A DNA stretch of 64,000 nucleotides from Vreelandella hamiltonii (GTDB taxonomy: Bacteria > Pseudomonadota > Gammaproteobacteria > Pseudomonadales > Halomonadaceae), in NCBI RefSeq assembly GCF_014651775.1, contig NZ_BMXN01000006.1, positions 62,001-126,000 on the forward strand. The letters run 5' to 3'. The position numbers were made by a program, and so were the translations under genes. Under the pieces are notes generated by a model. That model saw nothing but the letters and a program-made list of their open reading frames with translations, searched no databases and was not told where the DNA came from. Numbering within the stretch: position 1 is the stretch's first letter; every line of letters begins with the position of its first letter. Shown here one piece after another: positions 1 to 7,652 of this stretch.

Positions 1-118
1 CGCCATAGGTCATGGCGCCCTCCAGGCCTACGGGGCTGGGTGCCGCCAGAATGTCACGCATCAGGGTGAACTGTGCGTCCGGCATGGGCTGGGTCCAGGG
101 GGTTGCGGTATCGGTCAT
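1..118 (-). CDS. N-terminus of a probable M20/M42-type metallopeptidase (partial, runs off the left edge)
   Basis: The minus-strand ATG at 118 opens a frame with no stop to the window edge, 39 codons in all. It reads MTDTATPWTQPMPDAQF and then LMRDILAAPSPVGLEGAM. A short helix followed by an 'L..IPSPxGxE'-like segment is how M20/M42 co-catalytic zinc peptidases usually begin, before the first metal ligands. The ligands themselves lie outside the window, so the family call rests on this N-terminal motif alone. The gene is tandem with and downstream of the LysR gene (35 bp gap), but it need not be related to it. Confidence 0.4.
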   Translation of the reverse strand, partial: MTDTATPWTQPMPDAQFTLMRDILAAPSPVGLEGAMTYG

Positions 119-153
119 GGTGAAACCTCACTTACAGCGGTGGTTAGTGATGA

Positions 154-1089
154 CTAGTCTGCCAGATTGTGGCGTGTTCTGTCGCCAGTGGGTGGGACTG
201 GTGGTGTGGGCGGTGCATGAATCATGTCCCGCAGTGCTCGGGCGGCGGCAGAAGGCGGGTGACGTTTACTCAGTACGATGCCCAGCGCGCGCTGGAAGGT
301 GGGTTTCACCAGAGGACGATGCGCCAATCCGTCGTTGGCAATCTGGCGAAAGCTCAGCGAGGGCAGCACGCTGATGCCGAGCCCGCTGGCCACCATGCGC
401 CCGACGGTGGCGATCTGTCGGGCATCGCACAGGATATCCAGCGAGCGGCCTACGCTGGCCATGATGCGATCGATATCCTGACGCGAGCTGGATAGCCGGT
501 TGATGCCGATGAAGGGGTAGTCGGCCAGTTGCCGCCATGCCACCTCGGGCTGTTCGAGAAGCGGATGCCCCTCCGGGCAAACAGCGACATAGCTGTCATC
601 CAGCACTGGCTCGAACCCAAGGTCGTCGGCGTTCTGAGGCGGCACGGAAAGCCCCAGGTCTGCCCGGCCTTCGCGCACCATCTGATTGATCTGGTCGGCC
701 AGCACATCGTGCAGGCTGAGATTGATGCGCGGATACGCTTCGTGAAACCGTTTGATCACACTGGGAAAAAGGCCAGCCGCCAGGGTCGGCAGGGCAGCCA
801 CCGTGACCTTGCCACGCTGCTTCGAGAACTGGTCGTTCAGGTCTTCGAAGGCTTCATTCCAGTCATTGAGCAGCCGGATGGCGATGGGCAAAAACGTTTT
901 GCCTTCCGGCGTCAGCAGCAGTTGCCGCGTGGTGCGCGCGAACAGGGCGCCGCCCACGCTATCTTCCAGCTTGCGCAGTGCGATGGAGATGGCGGGTTGC
1001 GACAAATGTACCCGCTCGCTGGCCTCTGCCAGGCTGCGCGAATGGGCCACGGCCACGAAAACACGTAATTGCTGGATGCTTGGGTTCAT
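154..1089 (-). CDS. LysR family transcriptional regulator
   Basis: The 311-residue product has the usual LysR length. Residues 1-60 form the winged helix-turn-helix (IQQLRVFVAVAHSRSLAEAS, then LSQPAISIALRKLE). From about residue 90 there is a periplasmic-binding-protein-like effector domain (VTVAALPTLAAGLFPSVIKRF). The gene diverges from the TAXI/TRAP/AtuA operon, with 138 bp of AT-rich DNA between the two starts. This is the classic layout for a LysR protein controlling the divergent operon and its own gene. The inducer is presumably the transported acid or a breakdown product, but nothing in the sequence identifies it. The last 25 residues are Pro/Arg rich and look non-domain. Confidence 0.9.
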   Translation of the reverse strand: MNPSIQQLRVFVAVAHSRSLAEASERVHLSQPAISIALRKLEDSVGGALFARTTRQLLLTPEGKTFLPIAIRLLNDWNEAFEDLNDQFSKQRGKVTVAALPTLAAGLFPSVIKRFHEAYPRINLSLHDVLADQINQMVREGRADLGLSVPPQNADDLGFEPVLDDSYVAVCPEGHPLLEQPEVAWRQLADYPFIGINRLSSSRQDIDRIMASVGRSLDILCDARQIATVGRMVASGLGISVLPSLSFRQIANDGLAHRPLVKPTFQRALGIVLSKRHPPSAAARALRDMIHAPPTPPVPPTGDRTRHNLAD

Positions 1090-1116
1090 TTAAAAAGTAA
1101 AACACAAAATAAAAAC

Positions 1117-1135
1117 TATTCAATATACAAAAATA
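1117..1135. promoter_or_regulatory. candidate LysR operator (TATT-N11-AATA)
   Basis: The AT-rich gap between the LysR start (1089) and the TAXI start (1228) holds TATT, 11 bp, then AATA. This is a dyad of the T-N11-A type that LysR proteins bind. It lies about 28 bp upstream of the regulator's start codon and 93 bp upstream of the transporter start. The match is short and the region is AT-rich, so chance is a real alternative. Confidence 0.3.
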
Positions 1136-1227
1136 AGCAAGCGCACCATGCTCAATGGGCCGCGTGCTTCAGGCTCGTGGCCATCGTTCATAATAACAAC
1201 GCTCGCCCAGCGAGCTTCGGAGACACC

Positions 1228-2193
1228 ATGAAAACCCTCATCACTGCCGTGGTCGCCAGCGCCGCCTTGCTGTCGGCGACCACCAGCCAAGCCAACGAGC
1301 GCCTGTTGATTGGCTCGACGTCCAGCTCCTCCAGCCATTACAGCTACTTCGTGGCCGTCAACCAGATCATCAACAATCAGGTGGAAGGCGTCAGCTCGTC
1401 GGTGGCGGAAACCGGGGCCACGGTCGATAACCTGCGCCGCCTGGGCCGCAACCAGATCGATATGGGCCTGGTCACCACCAATACCGGTTACCACGCTTAC
1501 GCTGGCCTTGACGATTTCGATGGCAGGCCGGTGGATAATCGCTTGCTCTGGGTCTACACCGTTGCGCCCCAGAATGCGGTGATGCGCCAGGATGCCAATG
1601 TCACCAGCTTCGCTGAGCTGGATGGCGTTCGCTTCAACCCAGGCATTACCGGTTCAGCGACCGAAAAAACCACGGAAGCCGTCATGCGTACGCTGGGTAT
1701 CGAGCCCCACTACGTGCGGGGTTCCACGACCGATATGGTGGACGCCATGAAAGACGGTCGTGTCATGGGGTCGGTGAAGTCTGGTGTCGGAGAGCGGTTG
1801 GATGGCTCCTCGATGGACATTGCCACGTTCACGCCCATCAGCGTGCTCTCCCTGAGCGATGAGCAGGCAGATACGCTGCGTGAAGAGATGCCGGACGTGG
1901 CGATCATCACCATTCCCGAAGGGGCGGCGGAAGGTATTCCCGAGTACACCACCTGGGCGTTTGGCGTCGCCGTGCATGCTCACCCGGACATGGATGAAGA
2001 AACCGCCTACCAGATCGTCAAGGCGGTCATGGAGAACCCCGAGCCGCAAATCAATGCCTTCGCCGCCATGCGCGATGCCGATATCGCCCAGATGACCCTG
2101 GAAGTCGGCAGCGTGCCGCTGCATGCCGGTGCGGCGCGCTATTTCGAAGAGCAGGGCCATGAGATTCCCGACGCATTACGCCCAGTTCAGTAA
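1228..2193 (+). CDS. TAXI family TRAP transporter substrate-binding protein
   Basis: The 321-residue periplasmic protein is the solute receptor of a tripartite ATP-independent transporter. ATG 1228 begins a clean Sec signal peptide (MKTLITAVVASAALLSATT, cleaved near SQANE); longer upstream reading lacks this. The mature part begins with LLIGSTSSSSSHYSYF and has the TAXI-type phrases ETGATVDNLRRL, GLVTTNTGYHAY and the late EYTTWAFGVAVHA. TAXI receptors usually bind dicarboxylates or other organic anions, but the ligand cannot be read here. The permease gene starts 15 bp downstream, so the two are surely co-transcribed. Expression is probably controlled by the divergent LysR protein. Confidence 0.9.
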   Translation: MKTLITAVVASAALLSATTSQANERLLIGSTSSSSSHYSYFVAVNQIINNQVEGVSSSVAETGATVDNLRRLGRNQIDMGLVTTNTGYHAYAGLDDFDGRPVDNRLLWVYTVAPQNAVMRQDANVTSFAELDGVRFNPGITGSATEKTTEAVMRTLGIEPHYVRGSTTDMVDAMKDGRVMGSVKSGVGERLDGSSMDIATFTPISVLSLSDEQADTLREEMPDVAIITIPEGAAEGIPEYTTWAFGVAVHAHPDMDEETAYQIVKAVMENPEPQINAFAAMRDADIAQMTLEVGSVPLHAGAARYFEEQGHEIPDALRPVQ

Positions 2194-2208
2194 GGCAGTG
2201 CGGAGACG

Positions 2209-4116
2209 ATGATCATGCGCGAGTTCTTTGCCAAAAGCCTGGCCCTGCTGTTGGGTGGTCTTATCCTTTACACCTCGGCCACGGGGCCTTTCGAAAGCTT
2301 GATTCAGCGAAGCATTTTCCTCGCGCTGGTCATCCTGCTCGGCCTGGCGGTCTACCCCCTCGGGGCGGGCACCCGTTGGCGGCCCATGGGGGCGGCCATC
2401 GACATGGTGCTGGGCATTGGGGTGGTGCTTGCCTGTGGCTACGTGGCGTTGAACCACGAGTCGATACTGGTCGAACTGCCCTGGGCCACCCCGCGAGATA
2501 TGCTGTTCACGGCACTGCTGCTGGTGGCGATTCTGGAGCTCTCTCGTAGAGCGATCGGGATCATCTTCCCGCTATTGATCGTGGCAGGGCTTGCTTATGC
2601 CTGGCTGGGTGCTGCGATTCCCGGGCCCCTTGGACATCGTGGTTTCGACCTCTTCTACATGACCGAAACCATCTACCTGGGGGACTTGGGCGTCTGGGGG
2701 ATGCTGGTGGGGGTGGCGGCGACGACCATTGCTGCCTTTGTGCTGTTTGGTTGCCTGCTGCTGCATACCGGCGGCGGCAATACCTTCATGGACTTGGCAC
2801 TGCGCATCAGCGGGCGCTCGCCCGGTGGGGCTGCCAAGGTGGCTACGGTCGCGTCGGGGCTGTTCGGCATGGTCAGCGGCAGTGCCGTCGCCAACGTGGC
2901 CACGACCGGCAACTTCACCATCCCGATGATGAAGCGCTTGAACTACCCCCGACCCTTTGCGGCAGGGGTGGAAGCCGTGGCCTCGACGGGCGGGCAGATC
3001 GCTCCGCCCATCCTGGGGGCAGCGGCCTTCATCATGGCGGAAATCCTCGGCGAAAGTTACCTGCGTATCGCGCTGGCGGCGCTGCTGCCTGCCATCCTGT
3101 TTTACCTGGGAGTCTTCATCACCATTCATCTGGTCGCGAAGCGTCGCCAGCTGCAAGTGGTGCCGGAAGACGAGCTGCCTGGCTGGTCCGAGGTGATGCG
3201 GCCAGAGCGTATCATTCCCATTCTGGCAGCGTTGGGCGGGCTGTTCTACGGCGTGCTGAGCGGTCGCTCCATTCAGATGTCGGCGTTCTACGGCATTCTG
3301 ATGACCGTGCTCACCTTTGTGCCTTTTTCGCTGATCGCGCGGGTGCCGCTCAGGGAGATCGTCGGCAAGCTGCTGGCTGGACTGGTGGATGCCGGCAAGG
3401 GAATGGTCATCATTGGCGTACTGTTGGCGGGCGCCCAGATTCTGGTCGCCATGATTGGCATGACCGGCATTGGAGTAACGCTGGCCAGCCTGATCGTGAC
3501 CGTGGGTGGCGAGTCTCTGTTCCTGGTGGCCTTCATCGTGGGCGGTGTCTGCCTGATTCTGGGCATGGGGATTCCCACGACGGCCGCTTACGTGCTGGTG
3601 GCTTCGGTACTGGCACCGGCCCTGACGGCCATCGGGGTCGAGCCGTTGATTGCGCACTTGTTCGTGTTCTATTTCGCCACGCTCTCCGTCATTACACCGC
3701 CTGTCTGTATCGCTGTCTTCGTGGCCTCGGGCATTGCGGGCACCAATTGGCTGCCCGCGGCGATGGAGTCGGTGCGCCTGGCGGCGGCTATCTACGTCAT
3801 CCCGTTCCTGCTGCTGATTTACCCCGCGCTCGCCGGGTTCGGCAGTGCCTTGGACATCGCTCTGGCCAGTTGCCAAGGCGTGGTCTTCGTGGTGGCATTC
3901 GCGGCGCTCATGTCCCGGGTAGCCATGACGGGCTGGCGGATACTGGACGTTGCAGCGTTGTTGGTCGTGATAGGCCTCGCCCTGACGCCGGGGTGGCTGA
4001 CCACGCTGCTGGCGCTGGGCATGGTGGTGGGCCTGTTTTTGCGTCGTCGTCATTACCTGCTGTCAGCGCCCGACGAGCATTCTGACCGCGGCTTGCCAGC
4101 CAGGGAGACTCATTGA
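2209..4116 (+). CDS. TRAP transporter permease, fused small and large subunits (TAXI type)
   Basis: The 635-residue inner-membrane protein is hydrophobic throughout and fits the fused 4TM/12TM permeases that pair with TAXI receptors. The DctQ-like part covers about residues 1-160. The DctM-like part follows, with GLFGMVSGSAVANVATTG near 220 and a second inverted-repeat signature GMGIPTTAAYVLVASVL near 450. Transport would be Na+-driven, as is typical for TRAP systems of halophiles (inference). The stop overlaps the start of the AtuA-family gene (TGATG), showing translational coupling and tying import to catabolism. ATG 2209 or ATG 2215 could be the start. Confidence 0.92.
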   Translation: MIMREFFAKSLALLLGGLILYTSATGPFESLIQRSIFLALVILLGLAVYPLGAGTRWRPMGAAIDMVLGIGVVLACGYVALNHESILVELPWATPRDMLFTALLLVAILELSRRAIGIIFPLLIVAGLAYAWLGAAIPGPLGHRGFDLFYMTETIYLGDLGVWGMLVGVAATTIAAFVLFGCLLLHTGGGNTFMDLALRISGRSPGGAAKVATVASGLFGMVSGSAVANVATTGNFTIPMMKRLNYPRPFAAGVEAVASTGGQIAPPILGAAAFIMAEILGESYLRIALAALLPAILFYLGVFITIHLVAKRRQLQVVPEDELPGWSEVMRPERIIPILAALGGLFYGVLSGRSIQMSAFYGILMTVLTFVPFSLIARVPLREIVGKLLAGLVDAGKGMVIIGVLLAGAQILVAMIGMTGIGVTLASLIVTVGGESLFLVAFIVGGVCLILGMGIPTTAAYVLVASVLAPALTAIGVEPLIAHLFVFYFATLSVITPPVCIAVFVASGIAGTNWLPAAMESVRLAAAIYVIPFLLLIYPALAGFGSALDIALASCQGVVFVVAFAALMSRVAMTGWRILDVAALLVVIGLALTPGWLTTLLALGMVVGLFLRRRHYLLSAPDEHSDRGLPARETH

Positions 4117-5540
4117 TGAGCTTTTTACTAGGAAGTGGAGCCGGGTTCTCCGGCGACCGAACCGATGCCGCCGAGGCGGTCGTGGCCGAGTTGATCAAAC
4201 GTCAGCAGCCCTGTGCGCTGGTATTCGAGACCCTGGGCGAACGTACCCTGGCGGCCGCCCACCGCGCCATGCGTGAAGAGCCCGCCAGCGGCTTCGAACC
4301 GCTGCTCGAAGAGCTGCTGGAGCCGATACTCAGTGACTGCCTGGCCCACGGTATCAAGGTATTGGGCAACTTTGGCGCAGCCAACCCGGCAGGGGCGTGC
4401 CAGCTCGTGGCCGAGCTGGCCGCCAGGCACGGCTGTGCGCATGCGCGTATCGCCCAGGTGCAGGGTGACGATATTCGTCAGCGTCTGTACCAGCTCGACC
4501 TTCAGCGCTGGGAAGCCGAGCGGCTGGAAGTGCCGGGCCACGAAGCGCTGATTTCGGCCAATGTCTATCTGGGGGCGGCGGCTCTGACGGAGGCGCTGGC
4601 GCTGGGGGCGGATGTGGTGGTCACCGGGCGCGTGGCCGACCCGGCACTTTTCCTGGCACCTTTGGTGCACCACTTCCAGTGGCGCTGGGACGACTGGGAC
4701 CGGTTGGCTTGCGGCATGATGGCAGGGCACCTGGCGGAGTGCGGGGCACAAGTCAGCGGCGGGTACTTTGCCGACCCAGGCTTCAAGAACGTGCCGGGGC
4801 TCGCGACGGTGGGCTATCCGATCATCGAAGTCGAGCAGGATGGGCGGCTGGTGATCACCAAGCCCACCGGCACCGGCGGCTGTGTAACGGTTCAGACGGT
4901 CAAGGAGCAGCTGCTTTATGAAGTGCACGACCCTGCCAACTACCTGACGCCGGATGTCACGGTGGATTTGTCGGCGGTGGAGATCGAGGAGCTGGCACCC
5001 AACTGCATCGCGGTGACGGGCATACGCGGCAAGCCTGCCCCGGAACGACTGAAGACCACCGTGTGCTACGACGGCGGTTGGCAGGGCGAAGCGGAAATTT
5101 CCTATGCCGGACCCAACGCGCTGGCCCGGACACAGCTGGCCGCTCAGGTACTGCGCGAGCGGCTCTCTTTCAGAGCCCCCGCAGACCTTCGCTTTCGCCT
5201 GGACATCATTGGCCTGGCCAGCGTGTTCGACAGCGATAGTGGCGAGCTGCAGCGCACGATGTCGGAGTCGACGCAAGGAGACTACCGCCTGAGGCTGGCC
5301 GCCGAGCACGGCGAGCGCCGCTGGGTGGCAAGGGCGACCCAGGAGCTGCTGGCACTCTATTGCGCTGGCCCTGCAGGCGGGGGAGGCGTGCGACGCCAGT
5401 TTCAGCGGCGTGTGTTCACCGCGTCCTATCTGGTCAAGCGTAGTGACGTCGAACCACGGGCCACGATATTCGAGCCCGTTGCCCGCCCGGAACCTGCGTG
5501 TTCTCGAAAAGCCGGAGGTGATCAACATGCTGTACGCTGA
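4116..5540 (+). CDS. AtuA family protein (DUF1446 core domain)
   Basis: The 474-residue protein starts MSFLLGSGAGFSGDRTDAAE and resembles the DUF1446/AtuA domain. That family is named after the acyclic terpene utilization gene atuA, whose biochemical role is still unclear. Family-like segments include KVLGNFGAANPAGACQLV, VTGRVADPALFLAPLVHHF and PTGTGGCVTVQTVKEQLLYE. Classic AtuA proteins are longer and carry a C-terminal small domain; here that domain is encoded by the next gene, which overlaps by 14 bp. The residues after SDVEPRATIFEP look like an unstructured tail. ATG 4116 overlaps the permease stop; an in-frame TTG at 4113 is less likely. The LysR/TRAP context suggests action on an imported organic acid or its CoA ester. 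Confidence 0.8.
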   Translation: MSFLLGSGAGFSGDRTDAAEAVVAELIKRQQPCALVFETLGERTLAAAHRAMREEPASGFEPLLEELLEPILSDCLAHGIKVLGNFGAANPAGACQLVAELAARHGCAHARIAQVQGDDIRQRLYQLDLQRWEAERLEVPGHEALISANVYLGAAALTEALALGADVVVTGRVADPALFLAPLVHHFQWRWDDWDRLACGMMAGHLAECGAQVSGGYFADPGFKNVPGLATVGYPIIEVEQDGRLVITKPTGTGGCVTVQTVKEQLLYEVHDPANYLTPDVTVDLSAVEIEELAPNCIAVTGIRGKPAPERLKTTVCYDGGWQGEAEISYAGPNALARTQLAAQVLRERLSFRAPADLRFRLDIIGLASVFDSDSGELQRTMSESTQGDYRLRLAAEHGERRWVARATQELLALYCAGPAGGGGVRRQFQRRVFTASYLVKRSDVEPRATIFEPVARPEPACSRKAGGDQHAVR

Positions 5541-5892
5541 GCAAGCCGCGACGAGCGCGGACACCCGTGTTACCCAGGCGCTGCATCGCGTCGCTCATGC
5601 GCGGGCGGGCGACAAGGGGGAGCGCTTGAACATTGCGCTGTTCGCCTATGATCCTCAGGACTATTCAGCCTTGCTGGAACAGGTCACGGAAGCGCGGGTA
5701 TTGGCGCTTTTCGCACACCGTGGGGCAAGCCGGGTGAAGCGCTACCCGCTGCCTACCTTGTCGGGCATGAATTTTGTCATCGACGACGTGTTGCAAGGCG
5801 GTGTCAACGGTGCCCTCAACCTGGATGGGCATGGCAAAACGCTCTCCTTCCTGCTGTTGGGCATGGAGGTGACGCTGTCGCGCTCTGCTTAG
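5527..5892 (+). CDS. AtuA-related small C-terminal-domain protein
   Basis: The 121-residue protein reads LHRVAHARAGDKGERLNIAL, then FAHRGASRVKRYPLPTLSGM and the end of the fold. This matches the compact domain that follows DUF1446 in full-length AtuA proteins and also occurs as a free-standing partner. A near-perfect Shine-Dalgarno, GGAGGTGAT at 5514-5522, sits 4 bp before ATG 5527, inside the 3' end of the AtuA gene, so this is a real separate start and not a frameshift remnant. The two proteins probably form a complex that replaces the fused version. It is the last gene of the LysR-associated operon. Confidence 0.75.
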   Translation: MLYAEQAATSADTRVTQALHRVAHARAGDKGERLNIALFAYDPQDYSALLEQVTEARVLALFAHRGASRVKRYPLPTLSGMNFVIDDVLQGGVNGALNLDGHGKTLSFLLLGMEVTLSRSA

Positions 5893-6272
5893 TCATGGGC
5901 GGTGTCGTCGCGGGGGAGCAAGACGTGGCTTAGCGTCGTCATACCCTGCTGACAATCTTGAATGAATCTTACGTTAGTAGTGACAAGTATATAGACGGCT
6001 TGAGGTTTATATACGTGGCTGGAGGTCGCTTCCATTACGCGCTGAAAGGGTTTTGGATGCGACCTCAAAGATTGTATTTGCGACTTCCTTCGCCAGCTGG
6101 ATGCAATTCTCTTGTCGCCATCCGCCCTGTTCGTGCCAGTATACGACCACGGAGAAATACTCTTGCCTGAATGAGTGAGCACTCACCAAAGGGGAAACCA
6201 AGAGGCGCCAGGGACACCTAATATACTAATAAAAAAAAGTGAATGACTTAAAAGGTGACGGAGGGTAGGACT
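5893..6272. promoter_or_regulatory. 380-bp gene-free region upstream of the gbdR-like regulator
   Basis: No convincing gene is present; the short ORFs here lack ribosome binding sites and family features. Near the regulator there is a 6-bp dyad TGAGTG-AG-CACTCA at 6172-6185, a TATACT hexamer at 6222-6227 without a good -35 element at the usual spacing, an A8 tract at 6231-6238 and the GGAGGGTAGGA ribosome binding site at 6260-6270. The weak -35 would suit an activated promoter. I see no clear terminator for the upstream operon. Confidence 0.4.
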
Positions 6273-7418
6273 ATGACACTGCATCAAGTAAAAGGCTCGG
6301 CGACCAATACCAATCGTGCGGACGAACCGCAAACCCTTGGTTTTCTGTTATTGGATAATTTCACCCTGATTTCTCTGGCATCGGCGATAGACCCGCTGCG
6401 CATGGCGAATCAACTGGCTGGGCGCGAACTGTATCGCTGGTACACCTTGACCCAGGATGGTCTGCCCGTTCGCGCCAGTGATGGCCTGCAAGTAACGCCG
6501 GATGCTTCCATGCACACGCCGCTGTCGCTGGAGTGGGTGGTCGTATGTGGCGGCGTCGGGCCACAGCACAGCGTGACGCGTGACCACATACGCTGGCTGC
6601 AGTCCCAATCCCGCCAGCTGAAACGGCTGGGCTCCGTGTGCACGGGAAGCTGGGTGTTGGGAGAGGCGGGGTTGCTGGACCACTACGAAACCAGCGTGCA
6701 TTGGGAGTGTCTGGCCTCCATGCAGGAAGCCTTTCCCAACGTCATTCTGACGCCGCACCTGTTCTCCATCGACCGTGACCGATTCACGGCCTCCGGGGGC
6801 ACTGCGCCGCTGGACATGATGCTCAACCTGATTGCTCATGATCATGGGCGTGAGCTGTCGGCAGGCATCTCCGAGATGTTCATCTATGAGCGTGTCCGCA
6901 ACGAACAGGACCAGCAGCGTGTCCCGCTCAAGCATGTGCTCGGCACCACCCAGCCGAAGCTGCTGGAGATCGTCGCGTTGATGGAAGCCAACCTGGAAGA
7001 GCCCATCGAACTCAATGAGCTCGCCAGCTATGTCGACGTGTCTCGACGCCAGTTGGAGCGCTTGTTTCAGCGCTATCTGCTTTGCTCCCCCTCGCGCTAC
7101 TACCTGAAGCTGCGTTTGACTCGGGCAAGGCAGTTGCTCAAGCAAACGCCGCTATCCATCATCGAAATTGCGTCGGTATGCGGGTTTGTCTCGACCCCCC
7201 ACTTTTCGAAGTGTTATCGCGAATACTTTGGGGTGCCGCCCAGAAACGAACGTTTGGGCGTTGTTGATCGCCAGGAGAGCCACTGCGCCAAGACACCCAC
7301 CCTGATCAAGCGGTGGGGAGTAGAGGCGTACAAGAACGAACCTTTGTCGAGTGCCCAGCAGGCATTGGCGTACGCCCAGGGTGAGCCGACCTTTGCCAGC
7401 GTACCGGTGTTTAACTGA
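6273..7418 (+). CDS. gbdR: GlxA-type AraC family regulator of glycine betaine catabolism (GbdR-like)
   Basis: The 381-residue protein has two parts. An N-terminal DJ-1/PfpI-like sensor domain covers about residues 20-190, with LGFLLLDNFTLISLASAIDP, VVVCGGVGPQ and the nucleophile-elbow-like SVCTGSWVLGEAG. A C-terminal AraC DNA-binding domain of two HTH motifs covers about 225-325 (DVSRRQLERLFQRYL, then IIEIASVCGFVSTPHFSKCY). The opening closely follows Pseudomonas GbdR, the activator that senses betaine and dimethylglycine. ATG 6273 is preceded by GGAGGGTAGGA; the longer GTG 6255 start has no such site. It heads the catabolic island and is closed by a strong terminator, so it is transcribed alone. 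Confidence 0.9.
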   Translation: MTLHQVKGSATNTNRADEPQTLGFLLLDNFTLISLASAIDPLRMANQLAGRELYRWYTLTQDGLPVRASDGLQVTPDASMHTPLSLEWVVVCGGVGPQHSVTRDHIRWLQSQSRQLKRLGSVCTGSWVLGEAGLLDHYETSVHWECLASMQEAFPNVILTPHLFSIDRDRFTASGGTAPLDMMLNLIAHDHGRELSAGISEMFIYERVRNEQDQQRVPLKHVLGTTQPKLLEIVALMEANLEEPIELNELASYVDVSRRQLERLFQRYLLCSPSRYYLKLRLTRARQLLKQTPLSIIEIASVCGFVSTPHFSKCYREYFGVPPRNERLGVVDRQESHCAKTPTLIKRWGVEAYKNEPLSSAQQALAYAQGEPTFASVPVFN

Positions 7419-7445
7419 CGCCGACCACTCATCCAAGAACCATCG

Positions 7446-7479
7446 CGTGCTGCTCATTGTCGAGCAGCACGTTTTTTTT
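7446..7479 (+). terminator. rho-independent terminator after gbdR
   Basis: A 10-bp perfect stem, CGTGCTGCTC / GAGCAGCACG, with a 6-nt loop is followed directly by eight T residues, 28 bp after the gbdR stop. Confidence 0.95.
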
Positions 7480-7652
7480 ATGCCTGATGGTTAAGCGCTA
7501 TCGTGCCATGTTCTGCCATGCAGGGAGGGGTTGAGGAGTGGTGATGCACTTGGCGAGATGACGCTTTTGGAATTTCCGCCGTCGTTTCCAAGCGCCGTCT
7601 ACTCCAGTGTCAGCGCTATGCTCGCTTCATTAACCCATGTTGGAGCTTAGCC

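Noticed and set aside
2572-4053. 493-codon minus-strand frame opposite the TRAP permease
   Set aside because: Its His/Gln/Arg-rich composition mirrors the hydrophobic + strand codons. It has no family features.
5500-5560. Frameshift joining the two AtuA-family genes
   Set aside because: The second gene has its own near-perfect ribosome site and ATG, and free-standing homologs exist, so two genes are the simpler reading.
5958-6170. Short 70-codon frame in the gap before gbdR
   Set aside because: It has no ribosome site, domain or sensible composition, and a competing short frame lies on the other strand.
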